Origin: JAIVJZ01 sp036386515
GTDB lineage: Bacteria > Acidobacteriota > Blastocatellia > Pyrinomonadales > Pyrinomonadaceae
DNA: 64,000 nucleotides
Direction: 5' to 3'
NCBI GenBank assembly: GCA_036386515.1
Contig: DASVVO010000010.1
Coordinates: forward strand, 1-64,000
In this document: positions 17,155-25,903 of the stretch, one piece after another
Layout: every line of letters starts with the position of its first letter
How positions within the stretch are numbered: position 1 is the stretch's first letter
Translations under genes and position numbers: made by a program
Notes under the pieces: generated by a model
Told to the model about the DNA's origin: nothing
Seen by the model: only the letters and a program-made list of their open reading frames with translations
Databases searched by the model: none

Positions 17155-18542
17155 ACTCACCCGACTCGATGCCGCATCACTCTCAGCCCGTGAAACTCTA
17201 CTGCGCCCGCTGGGTCGTCCCCGTCGCCGCGCCCTTCATCGAAGACGGCGCGGTCGCCGTCGAAGGTTCGCGCCTCGTCGCCGTCGGCACGCGCGCGGAA
17301 CTTGCGGCGCGTTACCCCGAAGCCGCGTGCGAAGACTTCGGCGCGGCCGCGATCATTCCGGGTCTGGTCAACTGTCACACGCATCTGGAACTCACCGCCA
17401 TGCGCGGTTACCTGGAAGATGTGGAGGGCGACTTTTTCGCGTGGCTGCGCAAACTGACCGTCGCGCGCACGACGCGCATGACGGCCGACGACCTGCGCGT
17501 GTCGGCGACGTGGGGCGCGGTCGAGGCGGCGCGCGCGGGCGTGACGTGCGTTGGCGATGCGTCGAGCTACGGCGATGCGAGCGTAGCCGCGCTCCGCGAG
17601 GTGGGCTTGCGCGGCATCGTCTATCAGGAAGTGATCAGCCCCGACGCGCGCGTGGCCGATGAACTGTTGTCGAAGTTGCGCGACGACGTGGCGCGCCTGC
17701 GCGAATCGGAAAACGGCGCGGTGCGCGTCGGCGTCTCGCCGCACACGGCGTTCACCGTGAGCGAGAAACTGCTGGCGGGCGTGACGGATTACGTCCTCGC
17801 CGAACAATTACCGCTGATGATCCACGCGGCGGAGTCGGCGGACGAAGACGAACTGTTGAAGCGCGGGCGGGGCACGTTCGCCGAGAACTACGCCGCGCGC
17901 GGCATCGAATGGCGTTCGCCGCGTTTGTCTCCGGTTCAATACCTCTCGGCGCGCGGCGTGCTCGCGGCGCGCCCGCTGCTCGCGCATTGCGTGCGGGTTG
18001 ACGCGGCCGACATCGAAACGATCAAAGAGGCGCGCGCCTCCGTTGCGCATTGCCCCAAGTCGAATCTCAAACTCGGCCACGGCCACGCGCCGTTTGCGCT
18101 GATGTCGGAACTCAAACGCGGCTTCGGCAGCGACTCGGTCGCCAGCAACAACACCTGCGACCTGCTCGAAGAGGCGCGCCTCGCCACGCTGCTCGCGCGC
18201 CTGCCTCCCGCGCCTGCGAACGCCGAACTCTACACCGCGCACGACGCCCTGACCGACGCCACCCACGGCGGCGCGCTCGCCCTCGGTTATGAAGAACAGA
18301 TTGGCACGCTCAAGGCGGGCGGCGAGGCCGACCTCGCCGTCGTCAAACTCGACGGCGCGCACCACATCCCCGTCTACGACCCCGCGCGCGCTCTCATCTT
18401 CTCCTCCTCCGCGCGCGACGTGACGCTCACGATGGTCGCGGGCAGGGAAGTCTACCGCGACGGCCGCGTCGCCACCGTTGACGAAGAACGCCTGCGCGCG
18501 CGCATGGCGGAGATAGGAAGGAAAGTGACGGGTGACGGGTGA
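17151..18542 (+). CDS. Amidohydrolase (cytosine/adenosine deaminase-like, TIM-barrel)
   Basis: A 463-aa metal-dependent hydrolase of the SsnA/AtzA/MtaD group. It has an N-terminal beta-sandwich (CARWVVPVAAPFIEDGAVAVEG), metal ligands CHTHLE, HAAESADEDE and LAHCVRVDA, and GFGSDSVASNN carrying the late Asp. The C-terminal composite domain is GEEADLAVVKLDG-like (GGEADLAVVKLD). Amidohydrolases of this type deaminate aminodeoxyfutalosine, S-adenosylhomocysteine or related nucleosides; the substrate cannot be chosen from sequence alone. The ATG at 17151 overlaps the MFS stop. The last six residues (KVTGDG) are encoded by heptamer element 5. Confidence 0.82.
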   Translation: MNSPDSMPHHSQPVKLYCARWVVPVAAPFIEDGAVAVEGSRLVAVGTRAELAARYPEAACEDFGAAAIIPGLVNCHTHLELTAMRGYLEDVEGDFFAWLRKLTVARTTRMTADDLRVSATWGAVEAARAGVTCVGDASSYGDASVAALREVGLRGIVYQEVISPDARVADELLSKLRDDVARLRESENGAVRVGVSPHTAFTVSEKLLAGVTDYVLAEQLPLMIHAAESADEDELLKRGRGTFAENYAARGIEWRSPRLSPVQYLSARGVLAARPLLAHCVRVDAADIETIKEARASVAHCPKSNLKLGHGHAPFALMSELKRGFGSDSVASNNTCDLLEEARLATLLARLPPAPANAELYTAHDALTDATHGGALALGYEEQIGTLKAGGEADLAVVKLDGAHHIPVYDPARALIFSSSARDVTLTMVAGREVYRDGRVATVDEERLRARMAEIGRKVTGDG

Positions 18543-18603
18543 CAGGTGACAGGTTAAAGCATCGTGGTTTTTAACCTGTCACCTGTCACCCGTCGCCTGT
18601 CAC
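18524..18603. repeat. Heptamer inverted-repeat element 5 (GTGACGG/GTGACAG word)
   Basis: The left arm 18524-18556 consists of GTGACGGGTGACGGGTGACA-type units and encodes the end and stop of the amidohydrolase. The right arm 18570-18603 is TTTAACCTGTCACCTGTCAC and onward. The loop is about 13 nt. It ends 8 nt before the ackA start. Confidence 0.9.
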
Positions 18604-18611
18604 GCAAAAAT

Positions 18612-19859
18612 ATGAATGTACTCGTGCTCAACTGCGGCAGTTCGTCCGTGAAGTTTCAACTGATCGCGACCGACATGGAGCGCATCGCGGCGAATACGGA
18701 CAAGCGTCTGGCGCGCGGCGTGGTGGAGCGCATCGGGGGCGAGGCGATCATCACTCTGCACGCGGAGGGCGGCGCGCCGCAGCGTTCGACCGCGCCGCTC
18801 AGGGACACGCGCGCGGCCGTGGAGTTGATCATCCGTTGGGTCACGTCGGTCGGGTCGGGCATCGCGGAGGTGCAAAGCGTGGCCGACATTCACGCCGTCG
18901 GCCACCGGGTCGTCCACGGCGGCGAGCGATTCACCCATTCCGTGTTGATTACGGACGAGGTGCTCGGCGGCATCGAGGATTGCATCGACCTCGCGCCGCT
19001 GCACAATCCCGCGAACCTCAAAGGCATCGCGGCGGCGCGCGAGGTGTTCGGCGCGGGGTTGCCGCAGGCCGCCGTCTTCGACACGGCTTTCCACCAGACC
19101 ATCCCCGATCACGCTTACCTCTACGCTCTGCCCTATCAACTCTACCGGCGTTATCGCGTGCGCCGCTACGGTTTCCACGGCACGTCGCACCGCTACGTCG
19201 CCTATCGCTACCGGCAACTGCTGGGGCTGGAACGCGGCCGGACGAACATCATCACGCTGCACCTCGGCAACGGGTGCTCGGTGGCCGCCATCCGCGCGGG
19301 CAATTCGGTTGACACTTCGATGGGCATGACGCCGCTCGAAGGTCTCGTGATGGGCACGCGCTCGGGCGACATCGACCCGGCGATCATCGATTACATGGCG
19401 GCCAAAGAGGGTTTGTCGGCGCAGGAGGTGGAGACGCTCCTGAACAAACAGTCGGGGCTGCTCGGCATCTCCGGGCTGACGAACGACATGCGCGAACTGT
19501 TGGCCGAGGAGCGCGAGTCGGGCGACCGGCGCGCGCGCCTCGCCATCGAAATCTTCTGCTACCGCGCGCGGAAATACATCGGCGCGTATCTCGCCGCGTT
19601 GAACGGCGCGGACGCCGTCGTCTTCACCGGCGGCATCGGCGAAAACTCGGCCGAGATTCGCACGCGCATCTGCGACGGCCTCCAATGGCTCGGCCTCGAA
19701 CTCGACGCGGAACGCAACGCCGCGCCCCCAGCCGACTTGCACGGACTCATCAGCGCGGACTCTTCGCGCCTCGCCGCCTACGTCATCCCGACGGACGAGG
19801 AATTGCTCATCGCGCGCGACACCGTGCGCTGCGTCCACGGCGCGCCGCAAAGGTATTGA
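18612..19859 (+). CDS. ackA: Acetate kinase
   Basis: This enzyme interconverts acetyl phosphate plus ADP with acetate plus ATP. The protein is 415 aa, close to the family norm of about 400. It begins MNVLVLNCGSSSVKF (N-terminal ASKHA phosphate loop) and contains HRVVHGGERF, FDTAFHQTIP, YGFHGTSHRYV (catalytic His), LGNGCSVAAI and FTGGIGENSAEIR. The ATG at 18612 is chosen over an upstream frame that runs through the repeat element. There is no Shine-Dalgarno. No pta gene is visible nearby. Confidence 0.95.
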   Translation: MNVLVLNCGSSSVKFQLIATDMERIAANTDKRLARGVVERIGGEAIITLHAEGGAPQRSTAPLRDTRAAVELIIRWVTSVGSGIAEVQSVADIHAVGHRVVHGGERFTHSVLITDEVLGGIEDCIDLAPLHNPANLKGIAAAREVFGAGLPQAAVFDTAFHQTIPDHAYLYALPYQLYRRYRVRRYGFHGTSHRYVAYRYRQLLGLERGRTNIITLHLGNGCSVAAIRAGNSVDTSMGMTPLEGLVMGTRSGDIDPAIIDYMAAKEGLSAQEVETLLNKQSGLLGISGLTNDMRELLAEERESGDRRARLAIEIFCYRARKYIGAYLAALNGADAVVFTGGIGENSAEIRTRICDGLQWLGLELDAERNAAPPADLHGLISADSSRLAAYVIPTDEELLIARDTVRCVHGAPQRY

Positions 19860-19869
19860 ACGAAAAAAG

Positions 19870-19990
19870 CGTCAGTGGTCAGTAGTCCGTTGTCCGTTGC
19901 TTGTGGTTGCCACACAAGTTGTTAAAGACGAACTTGAACAACTGACCACTGACGACTGACAACGGACTACTGACCACTGACAACTGACGA
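19870..19990. repeat. Heptamer inverted-repeat element 6 (GTCAGTG/GTCCGTT word)
   Basis: The left arm 19870-19899 and the longer right arm 19939-19990 (CTGACCACTGACGACTGACA and onward) flank a 40-nt core. The core is homologous to that of element 10 (36 of 47 positions). It lies between the convergent stops of ackA and the TPR gene. Confidence 0.87.
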
Positions 19991-19993
19991 CTT

Positions 19994-20704
19994 TTAAGTT
20001 TCGCGTTGCTGGTCGCGGATGCGGAGACGTTTCATCTCTTTGATTTGTTCGTCGAGCGACATCAGGTGGAGGTGGAGAAAGATTTTGCCTTCCTTGTTGA
20101 CCTTCGTGCTTTCGGCGAAATCTTTGCGGGCTTCGGCCTCGTTGCCTTGCAGGAGGTAGGCGTAGCCGCGCGAGGCGTAGGCGAGAGAGGCGAGACTGGT
20201 TCCGGGTTTGAGGGCGAGGCCGTCGGTGAGATCGGCGATCGCGCCCGCGAGATCGGCGTTGATGAGGCGGGCGCGGGCGCGTTTGAAATAGAGGTCGGGG
20301 TTGCCCTGATAGCATTCGAGGGCTTTGTTGAAATCGTAGATCGCGCCGGGCATGTCGAGCTTGTTGGTGCGGATGAAGCCGCGATTGGAATAGGCTTCGG
20401 CGACGCCGCGGTCGTTGCGCACGGAGAGCGGGTCGATGTCGTAAGCCTGATTGAAATCGTCAATCGCGCCGTTGAGGTCGCCCTTCGCGCGTCGCGCCCC
20501 GCCGCGCTTGACGTACACTTCGGCCACGCGCGGTTCGGAATCGAGAGCCTTGTTGTAGTCTGCAATCGCGCCGTCGAGGTCGCCTTTGAGGTAGCGCGCG
20601 GCGGCGCGTTTGACGTAATCCCTGGCCGTGCGCGGCGGCGTCTGCGCCGGAGTCGAAGCGGCCACCACGAGCAGCAACAGGAGCGACACTGTGAAGACTT
20701 TCAT
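19994..20704 (-). CDS. Secreted TPR-repeat protein
   Basis: A 236-aa protein with a signal peptide (VSLLLLLVVAASTPAQ). About five tetratricopeptide repeats follow, with the pattern AIADYNKALDSEPRVAEVYV, AIDDFNQAYDIDP, AIYDFNKALECYQGNP and AIADLTDGLALKPG. The repeats probably form a protein-binding solenoid in the periplasm. GAGGAG lies upstream of the ATG. Specific role unknown. Its stop abuts heptamer element 6. Confidence 0.82.
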   Translation of the reverse strand: MKVFTVSLLLLLVVAASTPAQTPPRTARDYVKRAAARYLKGDLDGAIADYNKALDSEPRVAEVYVKRGGARRAKGDLNGAIDDFNQAYDIDPLSVRNDRGVAEAYSNRGFIRTNKLDMPGAIYDFNKALECYQGNPDLYFKRARARLINADLAGAIADLTDGLALKPGTSLASLAYASRGYAYLLQGNEAEARKDFAESTKVNKEGKIFLHLHLMSLDEQIKEMKRLRIRDQQRET

Positions 20705-20868
20705 AACTCACCGAACTCCTCACGAAAACCCTAGACCTGTCTGCGGGGAGACCGCGATCAGCCGTTAATTAACGGGGCGCGTCTGGGCAGAACCTTAAGT
20801 GAGACGCCTTGCCGTTGTCAACGAAATGCGCCGCACGCGCCGCCGGCGGGAAAAGTTTGCGCGGCGTG

Positions 20869-20916
20869 AAAAAAGAGGCGTCCGCAACCGTCGTGTCAAA
20901 CGGTTACGGACGCCTC
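20869..20916 (-). terminator. Rho-independent terminator of aminotransferase gene
   Basis: A 16-bp stem (GAGGCGTCCG... at 20875-20890 with 20901-20916) and a 10-nt loop, followed on the minus strand by six Ts at 20869-20874. It lies 22 nt after the stop at 20939. Confidence 0.88.
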
Positions 20917-20938
20917 TCGCCATCTCCGGCGCACCGGG

Positions 20939-22294
20939 CTAGCGGATCGAAGCCGCGATCGCCTCGTCGAAAATCTCCAACGCGACATCCACGTTTTCAT
21001 GCGTGAGCGTGAGCGGCGGCGACCAGCGGATCGTGTTCGTGCCCGCGCCGAGGATGATCAGGCCGCGCTCGAAGCAGGCCACCTCGACGCGGTCGCGCAA
21101 CTCAGGCGCGGCCGTCATCGAAGCGCGGTCTGAAACGAACTCGACGCCGATCATCAACCCCAATCCGCGCACGTCGCCGATGCAGTCGTGCTTCTGTTTC
21201 AAACGTTCCAGCCCCGCATGCAGATACGCGCCGACCTCCGCGCTGTTCGAGACGAGTCCGCCTTCGAGGAGTTCGATGGTCTTCAAAGCGGCGGCGAGCG
21301 CGACGGGGTTGCCGCCGAACGTCGAGGCGTGCGCGCCGGGCTTCCAGTCCATCAAATCGGCGCGCGCCACGCACGCGCCCATCGGCAGCCCCGACGCGAT
21401 GCCCTTGGCGAGACACATGATGTCGGGACGCAGGTCGTGATGATCGCTCGCAAACATTTTGCCCGTGCGACCCATGCCGGACTGCACCTCGTCAACGATG
21501 AGCATGATGCCGTGCGCGTCGCAGATGCGGCGCAAGCCCTGCAAAAACTCGCGCGGCGCGGGCACGTAGCCGCCCTCGCCCTGCACCACTTCGACGATGA
21601 TGGCCGCCACTTCTTCGGGCGGCGTCGTCGTTTTGAACAGGCGTTCCTCGATCCATTCGAGACAGACGCGGCTCACGGTCGCCTCGTCCGTCTGCTCGCC
21701 GGTGAAGGGGTGGCGGAAGGCGTTCGGGTAGGGCACGTGCGTCACGTCGAGGACGCTGCGTTTGAAGCCGATGCGCTGCGCGATGCGCGATGAGGTGAGA
21801 GACAGCGAGCCGAGCGTGCGCCCGTGGAAGCTGTTGAAGAAGGCGATGAACTTCTGCCGCCCGGTGGCGTGCATGGCGAGTTTGAGCGCGGTTTCGACCG
21901 CCTCGGTGCCGCTGTTGGCGAAGTGCGTGCGCGTCGGCGAGGGTACGGGCACGATCTCGTCGAGCTTGCGCGCGAGTTCGGGCATGTGGCGGTAATAATA
22001 ATCCGTGCCGCACATGTGGATGAGCCGCGCGGCTTGATCCTGAATCGTCTTGACGATCTCCGGGTGACAGTGGCCGGTCGAACAGACGGCGACTCCGGCG
22101 TTACAGTCGAGAAAGACGTTGCCGTCAACGTCCGTGACCCAGACGCCGGAGGCGTGTTCGGCGACGAGTTTGAAAGACGGGCGCGGGTATGACGGCGTCA
22201 CGTACTGCGCGTCGGCATCGATAATTTCCTGACCCTTCGGGCCGGGCAGAGCGGTTTTGATCTCCGGGCGTTGCGGCGGGGCGATGGTTGACAT
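20939..22294 (-). CDS. Class III (acetylornithine/4-aminobutyrate-type) aminotransferase
   Basis: A 451-aa PLP-dependent aminotransferase, fold type I. Motifs: GVWVTDVDGNVFLDCNAGVA, HFANSGTEAVETALKLA, FHGRTLGSLSLT, and the cofactor Asp in LIVDEVQSGMGRTG. The Schiff-base Lys is in LAKGIASGLPMG, followed by STFGGNPVA. Closest in style to acetylornithine/GABA transaminases; the amino donor cannot be fixed from sequence. The ATG at 22294 is chosen because AGGAG lies 8 nt upstream; the longer frame to 22348 has none. The gene stands alone, between a terminator and element 7. Confidence 0.88.
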   Translation of the reverse strand: MSTIAPPQRPEIKTALPGPKGQEIIDADAQYVTPSYPRPSFKLVAEHASGVWVTDVDGNVFLDCNAGVAVCSTGHCHPEIVKTIQDQAARLIHMCGTDYYYRHMPELARKLDEIVPVPSPTRTHFANSGTEAVETALKLAMHATGRQKFIAFFNSFHGRTLGSLSLTSSRIAQRIGFKRSVLDVTHVPYPNAFRHPFTGEQTDEATVSRVCLEWIEERLFKTTTPPEEVAAIIVEVVQGEGGYVPAPREFLQGLRRICDAHGIMLIVDEVQSGMGRTGKMFASDHHDLRPDIMCLAKGIASGLPMGACVARADLMDWKPGAHASTFGGNPVALAAALKTIELLEGGLVSNSAEVGAYLHAGLERLKQKHDCIGDVRGLGLMIGVEFVSDRASMTAAPELRDRVEVACFERGLIILGAGTNTIRWSPPLTLTHENVDVALEIFDEAIAASIR

Positions 22295-22490
22295 GGAATT
22301 TCTCCTTACAATTAAGAGGCAAGAACGAAAGCGGATTTCAAATCTCAAATTTCAGATGTGAAATGAGATTCAAGCAGTGCGAGGGCGCGTTGAAGGAAGA
22401 AGAAGCGCGGCTACCCGGCGAAGATGTTCGCGCGGAGGTCTTGCGGGCGGAGATGTGAAAGGTGCGATTCGTGCATGGGAAAAACGGTTT

Positions 22491-22617
22491 TTGTCAGTTG
22501 TCCGTGGTCAGTTGTTTAAGACTCCGTTTGAAGTCGGATGATTGTTTAGCACAAACAACTGACAACTGACTACTGACGACGGACAAATAACGGACAACTA
22601 ATAACTGACGACGGACG
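22491..22617. repeat. Heptamer inverted-repeat element 7 (GTCAGTT/GTCCGTG word)
   Basis: The left arm 22491-22515 is TTGTCAGTTGTCCGTGGTCA-like. The right arm 22553-22617 contains CAACTGACAACTGACTACTG followed by more degenerate GGACAA/CTGACGA units. It lies between the cysS stop and the leader of the aminotransferase. Confidence 0.83.
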
Positions 22618-22622
22618 AGTTT

Positions 22623-24023
22623 TCAACGCCGCTTCCAACGGACGCCGTCGCGCGTGTCTTCGAGGATGATGCCGCGCGCGGCGAGTTCGTCGCGGATTTC
22701 GTCGCCGCGCGCGAAGTCGCGGCGGTGGCGCGCATCCTGGCGTTCGTCGATGAGAGCTTGAATTTCGGCGTCGAGCATCTCGCGGTGCGTTTGGCCGAAG
22801 ATGTTGAGCACGGAATCGAAGCGGGCGATGAGCGCGAGGAGGTCGCGGCGGTCGTCGGCGCGCAGGGCGTGGTGGTCGAGCGCGGTGTTCACCTCGCGCG
22901 AAAGATTGTGGACGGCGGCGAGCGCGACCGAGGTGTTGAGATCGTCGTCGAGTCCGCCGGTGAACTCTTCGAGGGCGCGGGCGGCGGCCGCACGCATATC
23001 GGGATTGCTGCCGGGTTCGGTGCGCGCTTCTTCGAGGCGGGCGCGAAAGTCCTGCAGGCTGCCGACGGTCTTCTCGTGGCCGCGCAGGCCGTCGAGCGTG
23101 AAGTTGATCTGCTTGCGGTAGGGCACGCTGAAGAGGGCGTAGCGAATGGCCGACGGGCTGAAGCCCTGCCGCGCGAGATCGCGGTAGGTGTAATAGTTGC
23201 CCTTCGATTTCGACATCGACTCGCCGTTGATCTTCAAGTGTTCGCCGTGCAGCCAGTAGTTGACGAAGGGCTGGCCGGTCGCGCCCTCGCTCTGTGCGAT
23301 CTCGTTTTCGTGATGGGGGAAAATGAGATCGACGCCGCCGCAGTGGATGTCGAACGTGTGGCCGAGATACTTCATGGACATCGCCGAGCACTCGATGTGC
23401 CAGCCGGGACGACCGCGACCGAGCGCGGTGTCCCACGCGGGTTCGTCCGCGGACTTCTGCGCCTTCCAGAGAACGAAATCGCGCGCGTCCTCTTTCTCGT
23501 ACTTGTCCGTGTCCACGCGCTCGCTCGCGCCCGCGATGTTGCCCGCGAAGTTGATCTTCGAGAGCTTGCCGTAATCGGGAAAAGAGGTGATGCGGAAGTA
23601 GTAAGAGTCTTCGGACTCGTAGGCGCAGCCGCGTTCCATGAGGCTTTGGACGATCTGCTCCATCTCGGCGATGTGCTGCGTGGCGCGCGGGGCGATTTCG
23701 GGTCGCTGGCAACCGAGCGCGTCGAAGTCCTGCCAGTAGGCTTCCAGATAGGGCGCGGTGTATTCGTCGAGCGAGACGCCTTTCTGCCCGGCCATCTGGA
23801 TGATGCGGTCGTCCACGTCCGTGATGTTCGTGACGTGCGTGACGCGGTAGCCTTTGAAGATCAGGTAGCGGCGCAGGATGTCCACGAAGATCGACGTGCG
23901 GAAGTTGCCGATGTGGGCGAAGTCCCAGACCGTCGGGCCGCAGTTGTACATCCCGACCTCGCCCTCCCGGTGCGGGCGGAATTCTTCGAGTTGGCCTGTC
24001 AGCGTGTTGTGAAACTTCAGCAT
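22623..24023 (-). CDS. cysS: Cysteine--tRNA ligase
   Basis: A cytosolic class I aminoacyl-tRNA synthetase that charges tRNA-Cys. The protein is 466 aa, a normal length. The zinc ligand C28 is in MYNCGPTVWD, the HIGH-type motif HIGN is at 37-40, GRGRPGWHIECSAMS follows, and the KMSKS-type loop is ESMSKSKGNYYT. The C-terminus is the DALR/anticodon region. The stop lies 6 nt from element 7. Confidence 0.96.
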   Translation of the reverse strand: MLKFHNTLTGQLEEFRPHREGEVGMYNCGPTVWDFAHIGNFRTSIFVDILRRYLIFKGYRVTHVTNITDVDDRIIQMAGQKGVSLDEYTAPYLEAYWQDFDALGCQRPEIAPRATQHIAEMEQIVQSLMERGCAYESEDSYYFRITSFPDYGKLSKINFAGNIAGASERVDTDKYEKEDARDFVLWKAQKSADEPAWDTALGRGRPGWHIECSAMSMKYLGHTFDIHCGGVDLIFPHHENEIAQSEGATGQPFVNYWLHGEHLKINGESMSKSKGNYYTYRDLARQGFSPSAIRYALFSVPYRKQINFTLDGLRGHEKTVGSLQDFRARLEEARTEPGSNPDMRAAAARALEEFTGGLDDDLNTSVALAAVHNLSREVNTALDHHALRADDRRDLLALIARFDSVLNIFGQTHREMLDAEIQALIDERQDARHRRDFARGDEIRDELAARGIILEDTRDGVRWKRR

Positions 24024-24111
24024 CTTCGATTGATGGAGCGCGAACGCCCGGCGATGATCGCCGCTGCCCGGCGTCGCCGCGACGCGCGCCGCCTGAAACC
24101 CGAACGCGCGT

Positions 24112-24609
24112 TTACGGAAGCACGAAGTTGTAGGTGACGACGCCGGAGACTTTCAACGTCCGGCCGTCGAGCCGCGCGGGCGTGAACCGCGCTTCGTAAG
24201 CCGCGTCAACCGCCGCTTCCTGCAACAAGGGATGACCGGAGAGGGCGCGCGCCGAAACGACCCTGCCATTTTCGTTGACCGCCACCCACACCTCCACCGC
24301 GCCGGACGCCTGAGCGGCGACAGCCACCGTCGGGTAGGTGGGCGCGGGTTTGCTGAGCGTCAGCTTCTCGATGTCGAGACCGCCGAGAAAGTGGCCGCCC
24401 ATGAGCTGCGACGGCGGCGCGGGCGGCGGGGGCGGCGGGGGCAGCGCATCGGCCTCCATCGCGGCGGGCATCTTAATGATCCGCGCCGCCGGTGCAATTT
24501 TCAGCGTGGCGACCGCGGGCGTGCGGAAGGCGATCCAGAACGTGGTCGCGCTGACGCCGAGGCCGAAGGCAAGAAGCGCAACCGCAAGACGGAGCAGGGT
24601 GCTTGGCAT
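24112..24609 (-). CDS. TonB-family protein
   Basis: A 165-aa TonB-like energy transducer. It has an N-terminal membrane helix (LLRLAVALLAFGLGV), a short periplasmic Pro-rich linker (LPPPPPPPAPPSQ), and a C-terminal TonB domain (GAVEVWVAVNENGRVVSARA, then FTPARLDGRTLKVSGVVTYN). The ATG at 24609 is preferred because AAGGAAG precedes it; an upstream frame to 24666 lacks support. No ExbB/ExbD gene is nearby, and the linker is too short to span a typical periplasm. It may be one of several TonB paralogues or a periplasmic anchor protein. Confidence 0.83.
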   Translation of the reverse strand: MPSTLLRLAVALLAFGLGVSATTFWIAFRTPAVATLKIAPAARIIKMPAAMEADALPPPPPPPAPPSQLMGGHFLGGLDIEKLTLSKPAPTYPTVAVAAQASGAVEVWVAVNENGRVVSARALSGHPLLQEAAVDAAYEARFTPARLDGRTLKVSGVVTYNFVLP

Positions 24610-24772
24610 AACTTCACTTCCTTTGCTGAACGATGGCCGGACGGACGACCGTGCCCGTGGCCGCAAATTGTCGTCCCTGCGTCGAGAGTCTAGGGAAGGA
24701 AAGGCGGCTAGTCAAATTTTGCTTCCTCAGGGCGGTTGCATGTGGTGCAAAGGCAAGCCATCCGGCAACACA

Positions 24773-25891
24773 TCAACGCGTCGGTTTGAAATGGTCGAAG
24801 CCCGAAGGGCGTAGCGCGTCGGCGCGCGCGCCGTGCGTGATCCTGATTCCTTCGCGCGCCTCTCTCACTTCGCCGATGCGCGTGAGGCGCACGCCGCCGA
24901 GACTACTGGGAAGTCGCGCCGCGACGCGCGGACGCACGGTAAACAACAACTCGAAATCTTCGCCGCCGTGCAAGGCGAGGTCGAGCGCGTCGTCTGCCAG
25001 CGCGCTCACGAGTTGGTGTGAGTTGATGGCCTGCGCCCGCTTGAGCAGCGGGGCGACGGGGATGCGCGCCGCTTCGACGAGCGCGCCGACGCCGCTGCTT
25101 TCGCACAGGTGCGCGAGGTCTGAGGAGAGGCCGTCGCTCAAGTCGATCATCGCCGAGGCCAGCCGCCGCTCGCCGAGCAGCGCGCCGCATTCGACGCGCG
25201 GGAGGGGGCGCGCCTGCCGCCGCGCGAGTTCCGCGAAGCCGGAGAGAGCGCGCGTCCGCGCGGCGCGCGTGCGCAGGCCGTGGGCGTGCTCCAGTAACTT
25301 CAAACCCGCCGCCGCGCCGCCGAGCGTGCCGGTGACGTAGATGTGATCGCCCGCGCGCGCGCCGGAACGCAGCACCGCGCCGCCGCGCCGCACTTCGCCG
25401 AGGACGATCGAATCGATCACGATGCGTTCGGGCGTGCGCGACACGTCGCCGCCGATGAGCGTCACGCCGAACCTGCGTGCGGCCGAGAGGAAACCCTCGG
25501 AGATGCCCGCGGCGAACGGCGAATCGTAAACGGCTTGCGGTAGCCCGAGCGAGAGGAGCGTCCAGCGCGGGCGCGCGCCCATCGCGGCGATGTCGGAGAG
25601 CGAGACGGCGAGGGCTTTGTAGCCGATGTCGTGCGGGAGCGAGGTGCGGCGAAAGTCTATGTCTTCGACGAGCAGGTCGGCCGTGATGACGGAATCGCGC
25701 CGCCCGCGCCCGTTGAAGACGGCGGCGTCGTCGCCGATGCCGAGGACGAGTCCGTCGGCCTGCGCCCCGCGCGCCCCGGCCGCGCGTCGCTTGATGCGCG
25801 AGATGAAATCGAACTCGGAGTGGTTAAGAGACTTGACTGAGGAAGGCGGCACGCCGGACAGGCGAGTTTTCGACTTTCCTACGTCCTTCAT
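24773..25891 (-). CDS. thiL: Thiamine-monophosphate kinase
   Basis: This enzyme phosphorylates thiamine monophosphate to thiamine diphosphate using ATP. It is a 372-aa PurM-like protein. ThiL motifs are LVLGIGDDAAVF, TADLLVEDIDFR, ALAVSLSDIAAMGARP, TLIGGDVSRTPERIVID, DLSDGLSSDLAHLCESSGVG and HGGEDFELLFTV, in the expected order. The N-terminus carries about 25 extra residues. It follows the aminotransferase at 25904 by 12 nt and so is probably co-transcribed with it. Confidence 0.94.
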   Translation of the reverse strand: MKDVGKSKTRLSGVPPSSVKSLNHSEFDFISRIKRRAAGARGAQADGLVLGIGDDAAVFNGRGRRDSVITADLLVEDIDFRRTSLPHDIGYKALAVSLSDIAAMGARPRWTLLSLGLPQAVYDSPFAAGISEGFLSAARRFGVTLIGGDVSRTPERIVIDSIVLGEVRRGGAVLRSGARAGDHIYVTGTLGGAAAGLKLLEHAHGLRTRAARTRALSGFAELARRQARPLPRVECGALLGERRLASAMIDLSDGLSSDLAHLCESSGVGALVEAARIPVAPLLKRAQAINSHQLVSALADDALDLALHGGEDFELLFTVRPRVAARLPSSLGGVRLTRIGEVREAREGIRITHGARADALRPSGFDHFKPTR

Positions 25892-25903
25892 CCACGCATC
25901 CCT